Shown here: positions 1 through 8,184 of the stretch, piece after piece
How positions within the stretch are numbered: position 1 is the first letter of the stretch
How the letters are laid out: each line of letters begins with the position of its first letter
DNA from: Lacicoccus qingdaonensis
GTDB lineage: Bacteria; Bacillota; Bacilli; Staphylococcales; Salinicoccaceae
Assembly (NCBI RefSeq): GCF_900101075.1
Contig: NZ_FNFY01000001.1
Location: 62,001-126,000 of the forward strand
DNA: 64,000 nt
Direction of reading: 5' to 3'
Notes under the pieces: model-generated
Told to the model about the DNA's origin: nothing
The model's database searches: none
The model's input: only the letters and a program-made list of their open reading frames with translations
Translations under genes and position numbers: made by a program

Positions 1-14
1 AAGTTTTTGTACAA
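1..14 (-). CDS. ctaA: Possible 5' end of ctaA (heme A synthase), cut by window edge
   Basis: On the minus strand a ribosome-binding site GAGGTG (plus 21-26) is followed after six bases by TTG at 14-12, and the frame then reads Tyr-Lys-Asn out of the window. In Bacillus and Staphylococcus ctaA, which converts heme O to heme A, lies divergent from ctaB at this position. The call rests on context plus the ribosome-binding site; only four codons are visible, so the identity is an inference. Confidence 0.4.
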
Positions 15-112
15 TTGTCACACCTCAATCAAGACTTAAGAAATTAACCTCATGAATCCATAATATATATGAAAGAAGTTGTCATTGCAATATTAATTAT
101 TTGGAATTACTC

Positions 113-140
113 TTAACAATTCTTAAATATATGGTAAAAT
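113..140 (+). promoter_or_regulatory. Candidate sigma-A promoter for ctaB
   Basis: TTAACA (113-118) and TAAAAT (135-140) are separated by 16 bases, each one mismatch from consensus. It would give a leader of about 185 bases before ctaB. The leader holds a 7-bp inverted repeat TGTTCAT/ATGAACA (197-203 and 213-219, nine-base loop) that might be an operator. Nothing else is recognised in the 331 bases before ctaB. Confidence 0.4.
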
Positions 141-331
141 CAATATGTGAAACACTCTAGATTAGTATAAGTCAGTTTATCATTTATGACACATACTGTT
201 CATGAAGATTTAATGAACAATTCGTAAAACATATAAAATGTAACAATTTTATTGTGGAATTGTATAGTATTTGTGTCCCGACTGATTTATTATTAGAGTT
301 AAATGTTTCTGTTATGAAAGGAGGCGTAGAG

Positions 332-1252
332 ATGCAAGGTGATGCTTACAGTGAAATTGTAAAGCAGAATCCAAATGATATAACATTCAAAGCAGTTAAA
401 ACGTTATTAAAAGATGGGATAATAAAGTCCAATCTTATTCCAGCATTTGCTGCCGGATTTGTAGCTGTGATGTATTACAGCTTGTCATTTTTTCAGAACT
501 TACCATTGTTATTACTCATGACAGTAGCGACAGCACTTGTCATAGGTGGAGTTTGTGCGCTGAATAATTTTTATGACAGAGACATAGACAGGATCATGGA
601 ATCAAAAAAGGATCGTCCAAGTATTGACGGAACGTTTACAGGAAAGCAGATTTTAATGATCGGTTTCGGTTGTCTGGGCGTTGGGCTGATCATGTTATTC
701 TCCGTTAATCCAACTGCAGGAACGCTCGGTCTGGTCGCAGCATTTGGCTACACCGTCGTTTATTCGATGTTTGGGAAACGACATTTTGTTTCCAATACAA
801 TCATTGGGGCTGTACCTGGAGCGATGCCGCCGTTGATCGGCTGGGCTGTCATTGACCCGGGTCTTCATATGATTGCATGGGCGATGTTCATTGTGATGTT
901 CATTTGGCAAATGCCGCACTTTTACGGATTAGCAATTAGAAGAAGCGAAGAATATAAGCTTGCTGCCATTCCAATGCTGCCATCTGTAAAGGGTAATGAA
1001 AGAACAAGACGCTCGATTGTGTTTTGGGTAACACTTCTTTTGTTCACACCTGTTTTAATGGTAGAACTTGGCTTATGGTTTGTGCTGCTTGCCACCGCGT
1101 TAAATTTGGCCTGGCTGTACATATCATTGAACCGATTTAAACCAATTGAAGACTATAACCGCTATGCCGGTCGGGTATTTGTCTTCTCACTAAATTACAT
1201 CGTTATATTCTTTGTAATGATTGTAATTGCCGGCTTACTCGTGAATATATAA
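332..1252 (+). CDS. ctaB: Protoheme IX farnesyltransferase (heme O synthase)
   Basis: Membrane prenyltransferase that adds a farnesyl group to heme b to make heme O, the precursor of the heme A used by the oxidase encoded next door. The 306-residue protein has the UbiA-family aspartate motif at about residues 78-86 (NNFYDRDID) and a series of hydrophobic helices. An upstream in-frame ATG at 254 exists, but GAAAGGAGG just before 332 decides the start, giving MQGDAYSEIV. It heads the run ctaB-C-D-E-F. Family and role are secure. Confidence 0.95.
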   Translation: MQGDAYSEIVKQNPNDITFKAVKTLLKDGIIKSNLIPAFAAGFVAVMYYSLSFFQNLPLLLLMTVATALVIGGVCALNNFYDRDIDRIMESKKDRPSIDGTFTGKQILMIGFGCLGVGLIMLFSVNPTAGTLGLVAAFGYTVVYSMFGKRHFVSNTIIGAVPGAMPPLIGWAVIDPGLHMIAWAMFIVMFIWQMPHFYGLAIRRSEEYKLAAIPMLPSVKGNERTRRSIVFWVTLLLFTPVLMVELGLWFVLLATALNLAWLYISLNRFKPIEDYNRYAGRVFVFSLNYIVIFFVMIVIAGLLVNI

Positions 1253-1280
1253 AGTTATTGGATGAAAGAGGGGTTAAAAC

Positions 1281-2459
1281 ATGAAGAATCATTGGATGAA
1301 AGCTAAATGGATAGGATTGATCACTGTCCTAATGGTCTTTTTATCTGGTTGTGGGAAGAATCATTTGAGTGCTTTGAGACCGGCTGGTGAAGTGGGTCAA
1401 GAGCAGTTTAACTTAATGATACTCTCAATTATTATTATGCTTTTGGTAGTAGTAGTGGTTACAGTATTATTTACAATTGCAGTGGCTAAAAACCGTCGCA
1501 GTAAGAAAGGTGAAGATTTCGAACCGAAGGACGTGGCAACAAACCACACTTTGGAAATCATCTGGACTACAATCCCAATCATTTTACTTATCATTTTAAC
1601 AGTCCCTACAGTGTATCTTGTATTTAAACAGGCGGATACTAGTGCAAGTGTGACTGACGAAGGTGAAGTGAATCCTGAGGAAAATGTCATCAACGTCCGC
1701 GCTTACCAGTACTGGTGGGAGTTTGAATATCCAACAGAACAAGTCGTCACTTCACAGGAAATGGTAGTACCGACTGATGAAAGAGTTTACTTCAACCTTA
1801 TGGGTGTAGACGTAAAGCACTCATTCTGGGTGCCGGCAGCAGGCGGTAAGCTTGATACAAACATTGATGGTATCAACAGTTTCTATCTCGTATTTGATGA
1901 AGAAAGTGCACAGGAAAGTGACCAGTTATTCTACGGTAAATGTGCTGAACTTTGCGGACCTTCACACGCTCTGATGGACTTTAAAGTCCATGCATTGCCG
2001 GCTGAAGAGTACGATCAGTGGCTGGCAGACATGAAAGCTGTTGAAGAGCCGGCTCAGGCGTCTTCTGAAGATGCGCAGGCCGGTCAAGAAATCTTTGCTG
2101 ACTCATGTATGGCTTGTCACGCAACGACTCCGACAGGTTCAGGCGCAATGGGCCCTAACCTGACGAACTTCGCAGACCGTGAACTGATCGCCGGTTATCT
2201 TGAGCACAATGAAGAAAACTTAGAAGAGTGGATCAGAGATCCTGAGTCACTTAAGCCTGGAAATAAAATGACAGGTGCTTATGAGTTGAATGACGAAGAG
2301 ATCGAAGCAGTTTCAGCTTACCTGATGGAGTTGTCTGTTGAAGAAGGTTCTGGAGATGTTGAGGCTCTTGAAGAAGTCAGACAGTCGAACACTACAGAAT
2401 CTGAAGGTTCAGAAGGCGAAGAAGAGTCTTCTGCAAATGATGAAGAGGAGGGGAACTAA
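1281..2459 (+). CDS. ctaC: caa3 cytochrome c oxidase subunit II with fused cytochrome c domain
   Basis: Accepts electrons from cytochrome c at the outer membrane face and passes them through CuA to subunit I. The 392 residues show a lipoprotein signal with lipobox LSGC (Cys24), two membrane helices (about 45-69 and 92-115), a CuA site (His180, Cys221, Cys225, His229, Met232) and a C-terminal cytochrome c domain with CMACH at 276-280 and a likely axial Met330. This fusion defines the caa3 type. The last ~35 residues form an acidic, serine-rich tail. A ribosome-binding site AGAGGGG precedes ATG 1281. Confidence 0.97.
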   Translation: MKNHWMKAKWIGLITVLMVFLSGCGKNHLSALRPAGEVGQEQFNLMILSIIIMLLVVVVVTVLFTIAVAKNRRSKKGEDFEPKDVATNHTLEIIWTTIPIILLIILTVPTVYLVFKQADTSASVTDEGEVNPEENVINVRAYQYWWEFEYPTEQVVTSQEMVVPTDERVYFNLMGVDVKHSFWVPAAGGKLDTNIDGINSFYLVFDEESAQESDQLFYGKCAELCGPSHALMDFKVHALPAEEYDQWLADMKAVEEPAQASSEDAQAGQEIFADSCMACHATTPTGSGAMGPNLTNFADRELIAGYLEHNEENLEEWIRDPESLKPGNKMTGAYELNDEEIEAVSAYLMELSVEEGSGDVEALEEVRQSNTTESEGSEGEEESSANDEEEGN

Positions 2460-2462
2460 CAC

Positions 2463-4382
2463 ATGGCACAAACAAGTACTCAGAAAAAAGGTGTTGGTTC
2501 TGTAATCTGGGAATATCTGACGACAGTCGACCATAAAAAGATTGGCATCTTGTATTTGATCGCTGGTGGATTTTTCTTCGCACTTGGTGGTATAGAAGCG
2601 ATGTTGATCCGTTTACAACTGGCGGTTCCAAACAACGACTTCCTATCAGCAGGATTATATAACGAAATGATCACCATGCATGGTACGACGATGATTTTCC
2701 TGGCAGCCATGCCATTACTATTCGCATTTATGAACGCAGTGGTTCCATTGCAGATTGGGGCGCGTGATTTAGCGTTTCCATTTCTGAACTCAATGGGAGT
2801 TTGGTTGTTCATTCTCGGTGGTATCTTCCTTAACCTTTCATGGTTCATGGGTGGAGCACCGGATGCGGGCTGGACAAGCTACGCATCACTGTCAATCGAC
2901 TCGCCTGGACACGGCGTTAACTTCTACGCCCTCGGTCTTCAGATCACAGGTGCAGGTACATTGATGACAGGTATCAACTTTGCAACAACGATTATTACGA
3001 TGAGAGCACCTGGTATGACATACATGAGAATGCCATTATTCACATGGACGACTCTTGTTGCAGCCATCCTTATCGTATTCGCATTCCCACCGCTTACAAT
3101 CGGTGTCTTCCTGCTTATATTTGACCGTATGTTCGGTTCAAACTTCTTCATAGTAGAGGCAGGCGGTAACACCATCATCTGGGAGCATTTATTCTGGATT
3201 TTCGGACACCCTGAAGTGTACATACTGATACTTCCGGCGTTCGGTATATTCTCTGAGATATTCTCAGTATTTGCCCGTAAGAGATTATTCGGTTACTCAG
3301 CAATGGTATTCGCGACACTCCTTATCGGTTTCTTCGGATTCATGGTTTGGGCGCACCACATGTTCACAGTTGGTCTTGGACCGACGGCAAATGCTATTTT
3401 CGCAGTAGCGACAATGGCAATCGCGGTACCGACAGGTATTAAAATATTTAACTGGATCGCCACCATTTGGGGCGGTAGTATAGAATTCACAACGCCGATG
3501 CTTTACGCAGTCGCATTTATCCCTTCATTCGTAATGGGCGGGGTAACGGGTATCATGCAGGCAGCTGCACCGGCCGACTATCAGTATCATGACTCATACT
3601 TTATCGTTGCACACTTCCACTACGTTATCGTTGGTGGTGTAGTATTCGGTCTCCTTGCAGGACTCCACTACTACTGGCCGATAATGTTCAATACGATGCT
3701 GAATGAAGTTCTTGGTAAGATTACATTCGTGCTGTTCGTGTTCGGTTTCCACCTGACATTCTTAATCCAGCACTTCCTTGGACTGTGGGGCATGCCGAGA
3801 CGTGTGTTCACGTTCCTTGATGGACAGGGTTACAACGCAGCGAACATGATCTCCACCGTCGGGGCCTTCTTCATGGCCGCAGGAGTCATCATATTACTGA
3901 TCAACATTGTAATGACGCTTGTGAAGAACGAAAGAGTCGGAACAGATCCTTGGGGAGACGGCCGTACGCTTGAGTGGTCACTGCCACTGCCGGTACCTTA
4001 TTACAACTTTGCACAAGTACCATTGGTTCGCGGACTGGATGCATATTGGATTGAGAAGAATGAGGGCGACGGCAAGATGATGCCGGCGGAATCAATCGAA
4101 GACTTCCATATGCCGAACAACTCGATCATTCCGCTGATCATGTCACTCGGCCTGTTCATAGCATCGTTCGGTGCACTGTACTTTGCCGACGGTAAAGATT
4201 GGGCAATCGATGCAGTATCTGCACTGGATGCAAAACCTTGGGCGTTGCCTGTCCTGGTAATCGGGCTGGGTATCACATTCGTTTCAATGGGTGTACGTTC
4301 ATGGAAAGACGACCTTGGTTATTATGTAACTAAAGAAGAAATAAAGAAAGATCTTGAAGAATTAGAAAGGGGTGCGAAATAA
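2463..4382 (+). CDS. ctaD: caa3 cytochrome c oxidase subunit I
   Basis: Catalytic, proton-pumping subunit that reduces oxygen at the heme a3-CuB centre. The 639-residue protein has the expected hydrophobic helices. Visible ligands are His73 (heme a), the HPEVY motif with His249 and Tyr253 (CuB ligand and cross-linked tyrosine), and HFH at 384-386 (His384 for heme a3, His386 for heme a). It starts three bases after the ctaC stop and its own stop overlaps the ctaE start by one base, so the subunits are translationally linked. Confidence 0.98.
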   Translation: MAQTSTQKKGVGSVIWEYLTTVDHKKIGILYLIAGGFFFALGGIEAMLIRLQLAVPNNDFLSAGLYNEMITMHGTTMIFLAAMPLLFAFMNAVVPLQIGARDLAFPFLNSMGVWLFILGGIFLNLSWFMGGAPDAGWTSYASLSIDSPGHGVNFYALGLQITGAGTLMTGINFATTIITMRAPGMTYMRMPLFTWTTLVAAILIVFAFPPLTIGVFLLIFDRMFGSNFFIVEAGGNTIIWEHLFWIFGHPEVYILILPAFGIFSEIFSVFARKRLFGYSAMVFATLLIGFFGFMVWAHHMFTVGLGPTANAIFAVATMAIAVPTGIKIFNWIATIWGGSIEFTTPMLYAVAFIPSFVMGGVTGIMQAAAPADYQYHDSYFIVAHFHYVIVGGVVFGLLAGLHYYWPIMFNTMLNEVLGKITFVLFVFGFHLTFLIQHFLGLWGMPRRVFTFLDGQGYNAANMISTVGAFFMAAGVIILLINIVMTLVKNERVGTDPWGDGRTLEWSLPLPVPYYNFAQVPLVRGLDAYWIEKNEGDGKMMPAESIEDFHMPNNSIIPLIMSLGLFIASFGALYFADGKDWAIDAVSALDAKPWALPVLVIGLGITFVSMGVRSWKDDLGYYVTKEEIKKDLEELERGAK

Positions 4383-5008
4383 TGGCTAACATGGAATACA
4401 ATGTGCCTAGCGAAAGATGGCCGGTCCATCCCGAAACTGCTACGGCAGAAGGTAAGAATAAGTTTGTAGGTTTTTGGATATTCCTTGCTGGTGAGACTGT
4501 TTTATTCGCATCACTTTTTGCGACTTATCTGGCTCTGAAAGATTCAGTACCAAGTGATGATCACTTACTGGCTTCAGAACTGTTCCATCTGCCGCTTGCA
4601 TTTGTCATGACGATGTTACTTTTAACATCGTCCCTGACAAGTGTGTACGCGATATACCACATGAGAAACAATAACTTCCAGAAGATGCAGTTGTGGCTCG
4701 GTATTACAGCACTTCTTGGTGCAGGGTTCCTTGCACTCGAGATTTATGAGTTTGTGGTGTATGTCGGTCTTGGACATACATTCCGTTCAAGCGCCTTCGG
4801 AAGTGCATTCTACTTCCTGATCGGGACGCACGGTTTCCACGTAATTGTGGGACTGATCTGGGTGACATTGCTTATTTTACGTAACGCTAATCGCGGTATG
4901 TCTGTCTACACAGCAGCAAAAGTAAATACCTTTACATTGTACTGGCACTTTATTGACGTTGTATGGGTATTCATCTTTACTATCGTTTACCTGTTAGGAG
5001 TGTTATAA
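4382..5008 (+). CDS. ctaE: caa3 cytochrome c oxidase subunit III
   Basis: Structural membrane subunit of the heme-copper oxidase. The 208 residues form about five hydrophobic helices and include the family segment GTHGFHVIVGL and the C-terminal YWHFIDVVWVF. The start codon overlaps the ctaD stop (TAATG). Length and order match Bacillus CtaE. Confidence 0.96.
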   Translation: MANMEYNVPSERWPVHPETATAEGKNKFVGFWIFLAGETVLFASLFATYLALKDSVPSDDHLLASELFHLPLAFVMTMLLLTSSLTSVYAIYHMRNNNFQKMQLWLGITALLGAGFLALEIYEFVVYVGLGHTFRSSAFGSAFYFLIGTHGFHVIVGLIWVTLLILRNANRGMSVYTAAKVNTFTLYWHFIDVVWVFIFTIVYLLGVL

Positions 5009-5009
5009 G

Positions 5010-5354
5010 ATGGCAGAAATGAATCAAGAAGTTATGACAAAATCGCAGCTTGAGTATTTGAGAAACCAGCGTACTAAAGAAATGCGCCATCAGCTCGTAT
5101 CATTCGGGCTGATGATATTCCTGACATTCATGGCATTCATTCTGGCGGCATCAGATGTACCTGCACAGTTTACGATTCCGATTGTGCTCGGTTTTGCATT
5201 CATCCAGGTCATCCTGCAGTTCTTCTATTTCATGCATATGAAAGATAATGGACACGATTTTGCCAAACTGCTTATAATGACTGGAATGTATTTCGCAATC
5301 GCATTCGTTGTCTGCATGATCTATATCGTATGGATCGGTGCACCAATCGAATAA
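5010..5354 (+). CDS. ctaF: caa3 cytochrome c oxidase subunit IV
   Basis: Small accessory subunit of the caa3 oxidase, 114 residues with three predicted membrane helices and the subunit IV segment QFFYFMHMKD. It begins one base after the ctaE stop and is the last gene before a strong terminator, so ctaB-F form one unit and ctaG starts another. Confidence 0.93.
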   Translation: MAEMNQEVMTKSQLEYLRNQRTKEMRHQLVSFGLMIFLTFMAFILAASDVPAQFTIPIVLGFAFIQVILQFFYFMHMKDNGHDFAKLLIMTGMYFAIAFVVCMIYIVWIGAPIE

Positions 5355-5363
5355 TATTCATTT

Positions 5364-5395
5364 AAGACCAACACAAGATGTGTTGGTCTTTTGTC
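5364..5395 (+). terminator. Terminator of the ctaB-F operon
   Basis: A perfect 12-bp stem (5364-5375 with 5379-5390) with a three-base loop follows the ctaF stop, then a short T-rich run. It separates the oxidase genes from the ctaG promoter. Confidence 0.85.
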
Positions 5396-5427
5396 ATTAT
5401 ATTGTCATGTAATGGGTCATGGATATA

Positions 5428-5456
5428 TTGTTTAAAAGGACAAAAAAACATATAAT
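5428..5456 (+). promoter_or_regulatory. Sigma-A promoter for ctaG-ctaM
   Basis: TTGTTT (5428-5433) and a consensus TATAAT (5451-5456) lie exactly 17 bases apart, after the ctaF terminator and 31 bases before ctaG. Confidence 0.7.
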
Positions 5457-5487
5457 GATGATATGTGATAAAAAAGGGTGATTTTTA

Positions 5488-6441
5488 ATGGAAAATTTAT
5501 CGTCCATATCTATATTTGGATTTATGGCCAATTGGAGCCCTTTCTTTTTCGTATTCACTGTCATGGTCACTGTCGTTTACTTTCTTGTGACGAAAAAATG
5601 GTACAGGGAATTTGAAGGCGGACGTCCGATTACGAATAAAGAATCGGCTATATTCATTACAAATATGGTTTTAATTTATATTTTATACGGTTCACCAGTA
5701 GATTTGCTGAGCCACATACTTTTCAGTTTCCATATGCTGCAGATGGCATTTGGATTTCTGCTCGCAGCACCGCTTTTTTATGCTGCATTGCCTGAATATT
5801 TACAGAAATATCTTGTCGGTCTTCCGGTATTGAAACAGATCTTTGCGATTGCGAAAAAACCGCTTCTTGCACTGATTCTTTTCAATGGTATATTTTCCGT
5901 ATACCACCTGCCGGTTGTGATGGACAGTCTGAAAATGAGTGCAGTTGCGCATAATGCTGTCATCATACTTTTATTTGTACTGTCACTCGTGATGTTCTAC
6001 CCGATTTTCAACAAAGTCGAACCGAGGGAGAATCACATGGGCGGACTGTTCAAGATGCTCTATATATTCGGTATCGGTGTTCTTTTGACACCGGCATGTG
6101 CTTTGATCATATTTGCTTCAGAGCCGATGTACAGCACATACACTGACGGCGATGCATGGTTGTCTGCGATGGAACTGTGTGTGCCTGCCGGCACACTGGA
6201 CAGTCTTGTCGGACAAGGTATGATTTCAGGACCGGAATACTTTACAGATTCAGATCCGATCCACGATCAGCAGGCAGCCGGAATCATCATGAAAGTCATG
6301 CAGGAAATATTCTTCGGATTCATGCTCGGGTTCATATTCTTCCGTTGGTATAAAGATGAGAGACGTGACGAAGAAGAAGTGACACGCCGTTCGCTAGAAG
6401 AAGCTCGTATTAGAAAAGAGTTTCAGAAACAGTTCAGATAA
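5488..6441 (+). CDS. ctaG: Cytochrome c oxidase assembly factor CtaG
   Basis: Integral membrane protein of the caa3_CtaG family, needed in Bacillus for formation of active caa3 oxidase, probably by helping copper insertion at CuB. The 317 residues form about seven hydrophobic helices and end in a charged, Arg/Glu-rich cytoplasmic tail. Histidines in membrane-proximal positions (around SHILFSFHML) fit a metal-handling role. It has its own promoter and is followed after 20 bases by ctaM. Confidence 0.93.
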   Translation: MENLSSISIFGFMANWSPFFFVFTVMVTVVYFLVTKKWYREFEGGRPITNKESAIFITNMVLIYILYGSPVDLLSHILFSFHMLQMAFGFLLAAPLFYAALPEYLQKYLVGLPVLKQIFAIAKKPLLALILFNGIFSVYHLPVVMDSLKMSAVAHNAVIILLFVLSLVMFYPIFNKVEPRENHMGGLFKMLYIFGIGVLLTPACALIIFASEPMYSTYTDGDAWLSAMELCVPAGTLDSLVGQGMISGPEYFTDSDPIHDQQAAGIIMKVMQEIFFGFMLGFIFFRWYKDERRDEEEVTRRSLEEARIRKEFQKQFR

Positions 6442-6461
6442 TAAGGAGTAGACATAACGAT

Positions 6462-6917
6462 ATGGAATTTTTACTGCCGACAATCAATACATTTTTTATC
6501 ATCCTGAGTGCAATATTCATGGCCATCGGTTTAAAACATATACGTGCCAAGCAGATTGAATTGCATGAAAAATGGATGAAGCTCGCAGCGCTTGCTGCAC
6601 TGATATTCTTTATAGGCTATGTATCAAAAACAGTATTTATAGGAAGCACGCAATTTGGCGGACCGGATAACCTGGTACCTTTCTATGTAACGTTTTTAAT
6701 CAGCCATATCATCCTGTCCACAACGGGTGGCGTGCTTGGTGCATACCAGCTGTTTACGGGGACAAAAAGGAAACTCGGCATACACCGTAAAGTCGGTCCT
6801 GTCGCAGCAACCATCTGGTTCCTGACAGCAATCACAGGCATCATGGTATATGCATTGCTTTACATCATCTATCCAGGCGGCTCTACAGCAGGTCTGTTTG
6901 ATGCCATCTTCCATTAA
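6462..6917 (+). CDS. ctaM: DUF420 membrane protein CtaM, oxidase maturation factor
   Basis: A 151-residue membrane protein with about four helices of the DUF420 family (B. subtilis YozB). In S. aureus the DUF420 protein next to ctaB is CtaM, needed for function of the aa3 quinol oxidase. Here it is co-directional with ctaG, which supports a heme-copper oxidase assembly role. Ribosome-binding site AAGGAG precedes ATG 6462. Which oxidase it serves here, caa3 or another, cannot be told from this window. Confidence 0.88.
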   Translation: MEFLLPTINTFFIILSAIFMAIGLKHIRAKQIELHEKWMKLAALAALIFFIGYVSKTVFIGSTQFGGPDNLVPFYVTFLISHIILSTTGGVLGAYQLFTGTKRKLGIHRKVGPVAATIWFLTAITGIMVYALLYIIYPGGSTAGLFDAIFH

Positions 6918-6949
6918 GATAGAACTTAAAGGATATAGATATTAATACT

Positions 6950-6990
6950 GCACCAGAGCCGTATTCAGGGCTTTGGTGCTGTTTTATTTT
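6950..6990 (+). terminator. Terminator after ctaM
   Basis: GCACCAGAGCC (6950-6960) pairs with GGCTTTGGTGC (6969-6979) with one G-U pair, followed by a T-rich tail. Confidence 0.8.
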
Positions 6991-7001
6991 CATGGTAAAT
7001 A

Positions 7002-7048
7002 AAAAACCGGCTGCGAGAACCTCGATTTAAGGTTTACGGCCGGTTTTT
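7002..7048 (-). terminator. Terminator of the yugN-like gene
   Basis: AAAAACCGGC (7002-7011) and GCCGGTTTTT (7039-7048) form an inverted repeat. Read on the minus strand the stem ends in a T run, just downstream of the yugN-like stop. The 27-base loop contains a smaller AACC/GGTT pairing. Confidence 0.65.
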
Positions 7049-7066
7049 ATTAATATAAGTATTAAG

Positions 7067-7104
7067 CTTTTAAATCAACACTTTTAAATCAACACTTTTA
7101 AATC
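7067..7104. repeat. 14-bp tandem repeat over the yugN-like stop codon
   Basis: The 14-base unit CTTTTAAATCAACA occurs at 7067-7080 and 7081-7094, with a third partial copy to 7104. It covers the last codons and stop of the minus-strand gene, so a change of copy number would shift the frame only at the extreme C-terminus. Confidence 0.85.
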
Positions 7105-7440
7105 TTTAGTCACTTTACGGATATTGTTGACAGCATGCTCGACAATTCTTTCAGGGAAGTGTTCGTCACTGCCGTATTCAATACCTGTTGGGAAATAGTG
7201 TTTACCCATGTAAGGGTCCATCAGCTGGATTGTTGCGTTGTTTGCACCCACATCGCCGTCTACAGCATAGCCCGGCAGGCGCAGATAATAGATACCTTCA
7301 GGGATTTCATACTTGAAATCAAAAGTCATACGCTCGTAATCCCAGGAGCCGCCAAGTACCCATCCATTTTTATTCATAACATTTTGTAAGACATCTTGAG
7401 GCACAACAACTTTCTCAAGACCAGAGTTTTCGAAAATCAT
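7084..7440 (-). CDS. YugN-like family protein
   Basis: A 118-residue soluble protein resembling B. subtilis YugN, a small family of unknown function found in Bacillales. The family-like segment GWVLGGSWDYERMTFDF lies at about residues 26-42, followed by a Gly/Asp-rich middle. GGGAGG precedes the ATG. It stands alone on the minus strand between ctaM and ylbF. The last codons lie in a 14-bp tandem repeat. Function unknown. Confidence 0.85.
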   Translation of the reverse strand: MIFENSGLEKVVVPQDVLQNVMNKNGWVLGGSWDYERMTFDFKYEIPEGIYYLRLPGYAVDGDVGANNATIQLMDPYMGKHYFPTGIEYGSDEHFPERIVEHAVNNIRKVTKDLKVLI

Positions 7441-7565
7441 GAAATTTCCTCCCTAGCATTAATAACATTAATTCAATTTTAATCTATAAAGTTGTTAGTT
7501 GCAAATAGAATTTCACTCTCGCAAAGAATTCTGAAGTTTGTTACTATAAATTGAGAGGTGTTTTT

Positions 7566-8003
7566 ATGACAACATTACAAGAATTAACACTGCTGGACCA
7601 GCTGGACCGGCTGAATCATATGATTAAACAGACCGAAGAATTTGAGCATTACTGTAAATATAATCATCTTATAAATAATGATCCGGAAGTTCTCGAAATC
7701 ATTTCAACATTCAAAAGGATGAAGGAAGACTTTGAAGAAGTCAGCCGTTTCGGCAAATACCATCCCGACTTCACAACCAAGAGAAGAGAAATCAACCAAT
7801 ATAAGAAAAAATTAGATTTACATCCGATTGTCATGGAATTCAGACGCGCTGAATACCAGCTCCAGGCACTCCTCGACGAAGTGCTTTTCCATATGAGTGA
7901 AGACGTCAGCGAACACGTCAACATCGTCAGTGACAATCCATTCTTCGCCAAAGATTCAGGCGGCGGCTGCGCCACAGGCGGAAGCTGTTCCTGCGCAGTA
8001 TAA
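7566..8003 (+). CDS. ylbF: YlbF/RicF family regulator
   Basis: 145-residue helical protein of the YlbF/YmcA family. In B. subtilis YlbF (RicF) works with RicA and RicT in a complex that binds iron-sulfur clusters and acts in RNase Y-dependent mRNA processing. Here Cys135, Cys141 and Cys143 form a C-terminal cluster (GGCATGGSCSC) like the Fe-S ligands of RicF. The start at 7566 is set by GAGAGGTG; an in-frame TTG at 7551 is less likely. RicA and RicT are not in this window. Confidence 0.88.
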   Translation: MTTLQELTLLDQLDRLNHMIKQTEEFEHYCKYNHLINNDPEVLEIISTFKRMKEDFEEVSRFGKYHPDFTTKRREINQYKKKLDLHPIVMEFRRAEYQLQALLDEVLFHMSEDVSEHVNIVSDNPFFAKDSGGGCATGGSCSCAV

Positions 8004-8025
8004 GAAGTTTTATAATAAAAACCGG

Positions 8026-8070
8026 ACGCCCTTGATCATCCTCCCATGATGGTTGAGGGTGTTTTGTGTT
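8026..8070 (+). terminator. Terminator after ylbF
   Basis: A 15-bp stem with several G-U pairs (8026-8040 with 8048-8062) and a seven-base loop is followed by GTTTTGTGTTTTT. It reads best on the plus strand, downstream of ylbF. Confidence 0.65.
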
Positions 8071-8144
8071 TTTGAGGTTTGGATGAGGATGTGGTTTAGG
8101 TGTCTGGTGTGCAGATAGCATGGTTATACCGGCACACAAAAATA

Positions 8145-8164
8145 CCCGGCTCGACTGAGCCGGG
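8145..8164 (-). terminator. Terminator of the glycerophosphodiesterase gene
   Basis: CCCGGCTC/GAGCCGGG forms a perfect 8-bp stem with a four-base loop. On the minus strand it is followed by TATTTTTGTG, directly after the stop of the phosphodiesterase gene. Confidence 0.8.
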
Positions 8165-8184
8165 CAGCGTAAATCCCATCTAAT

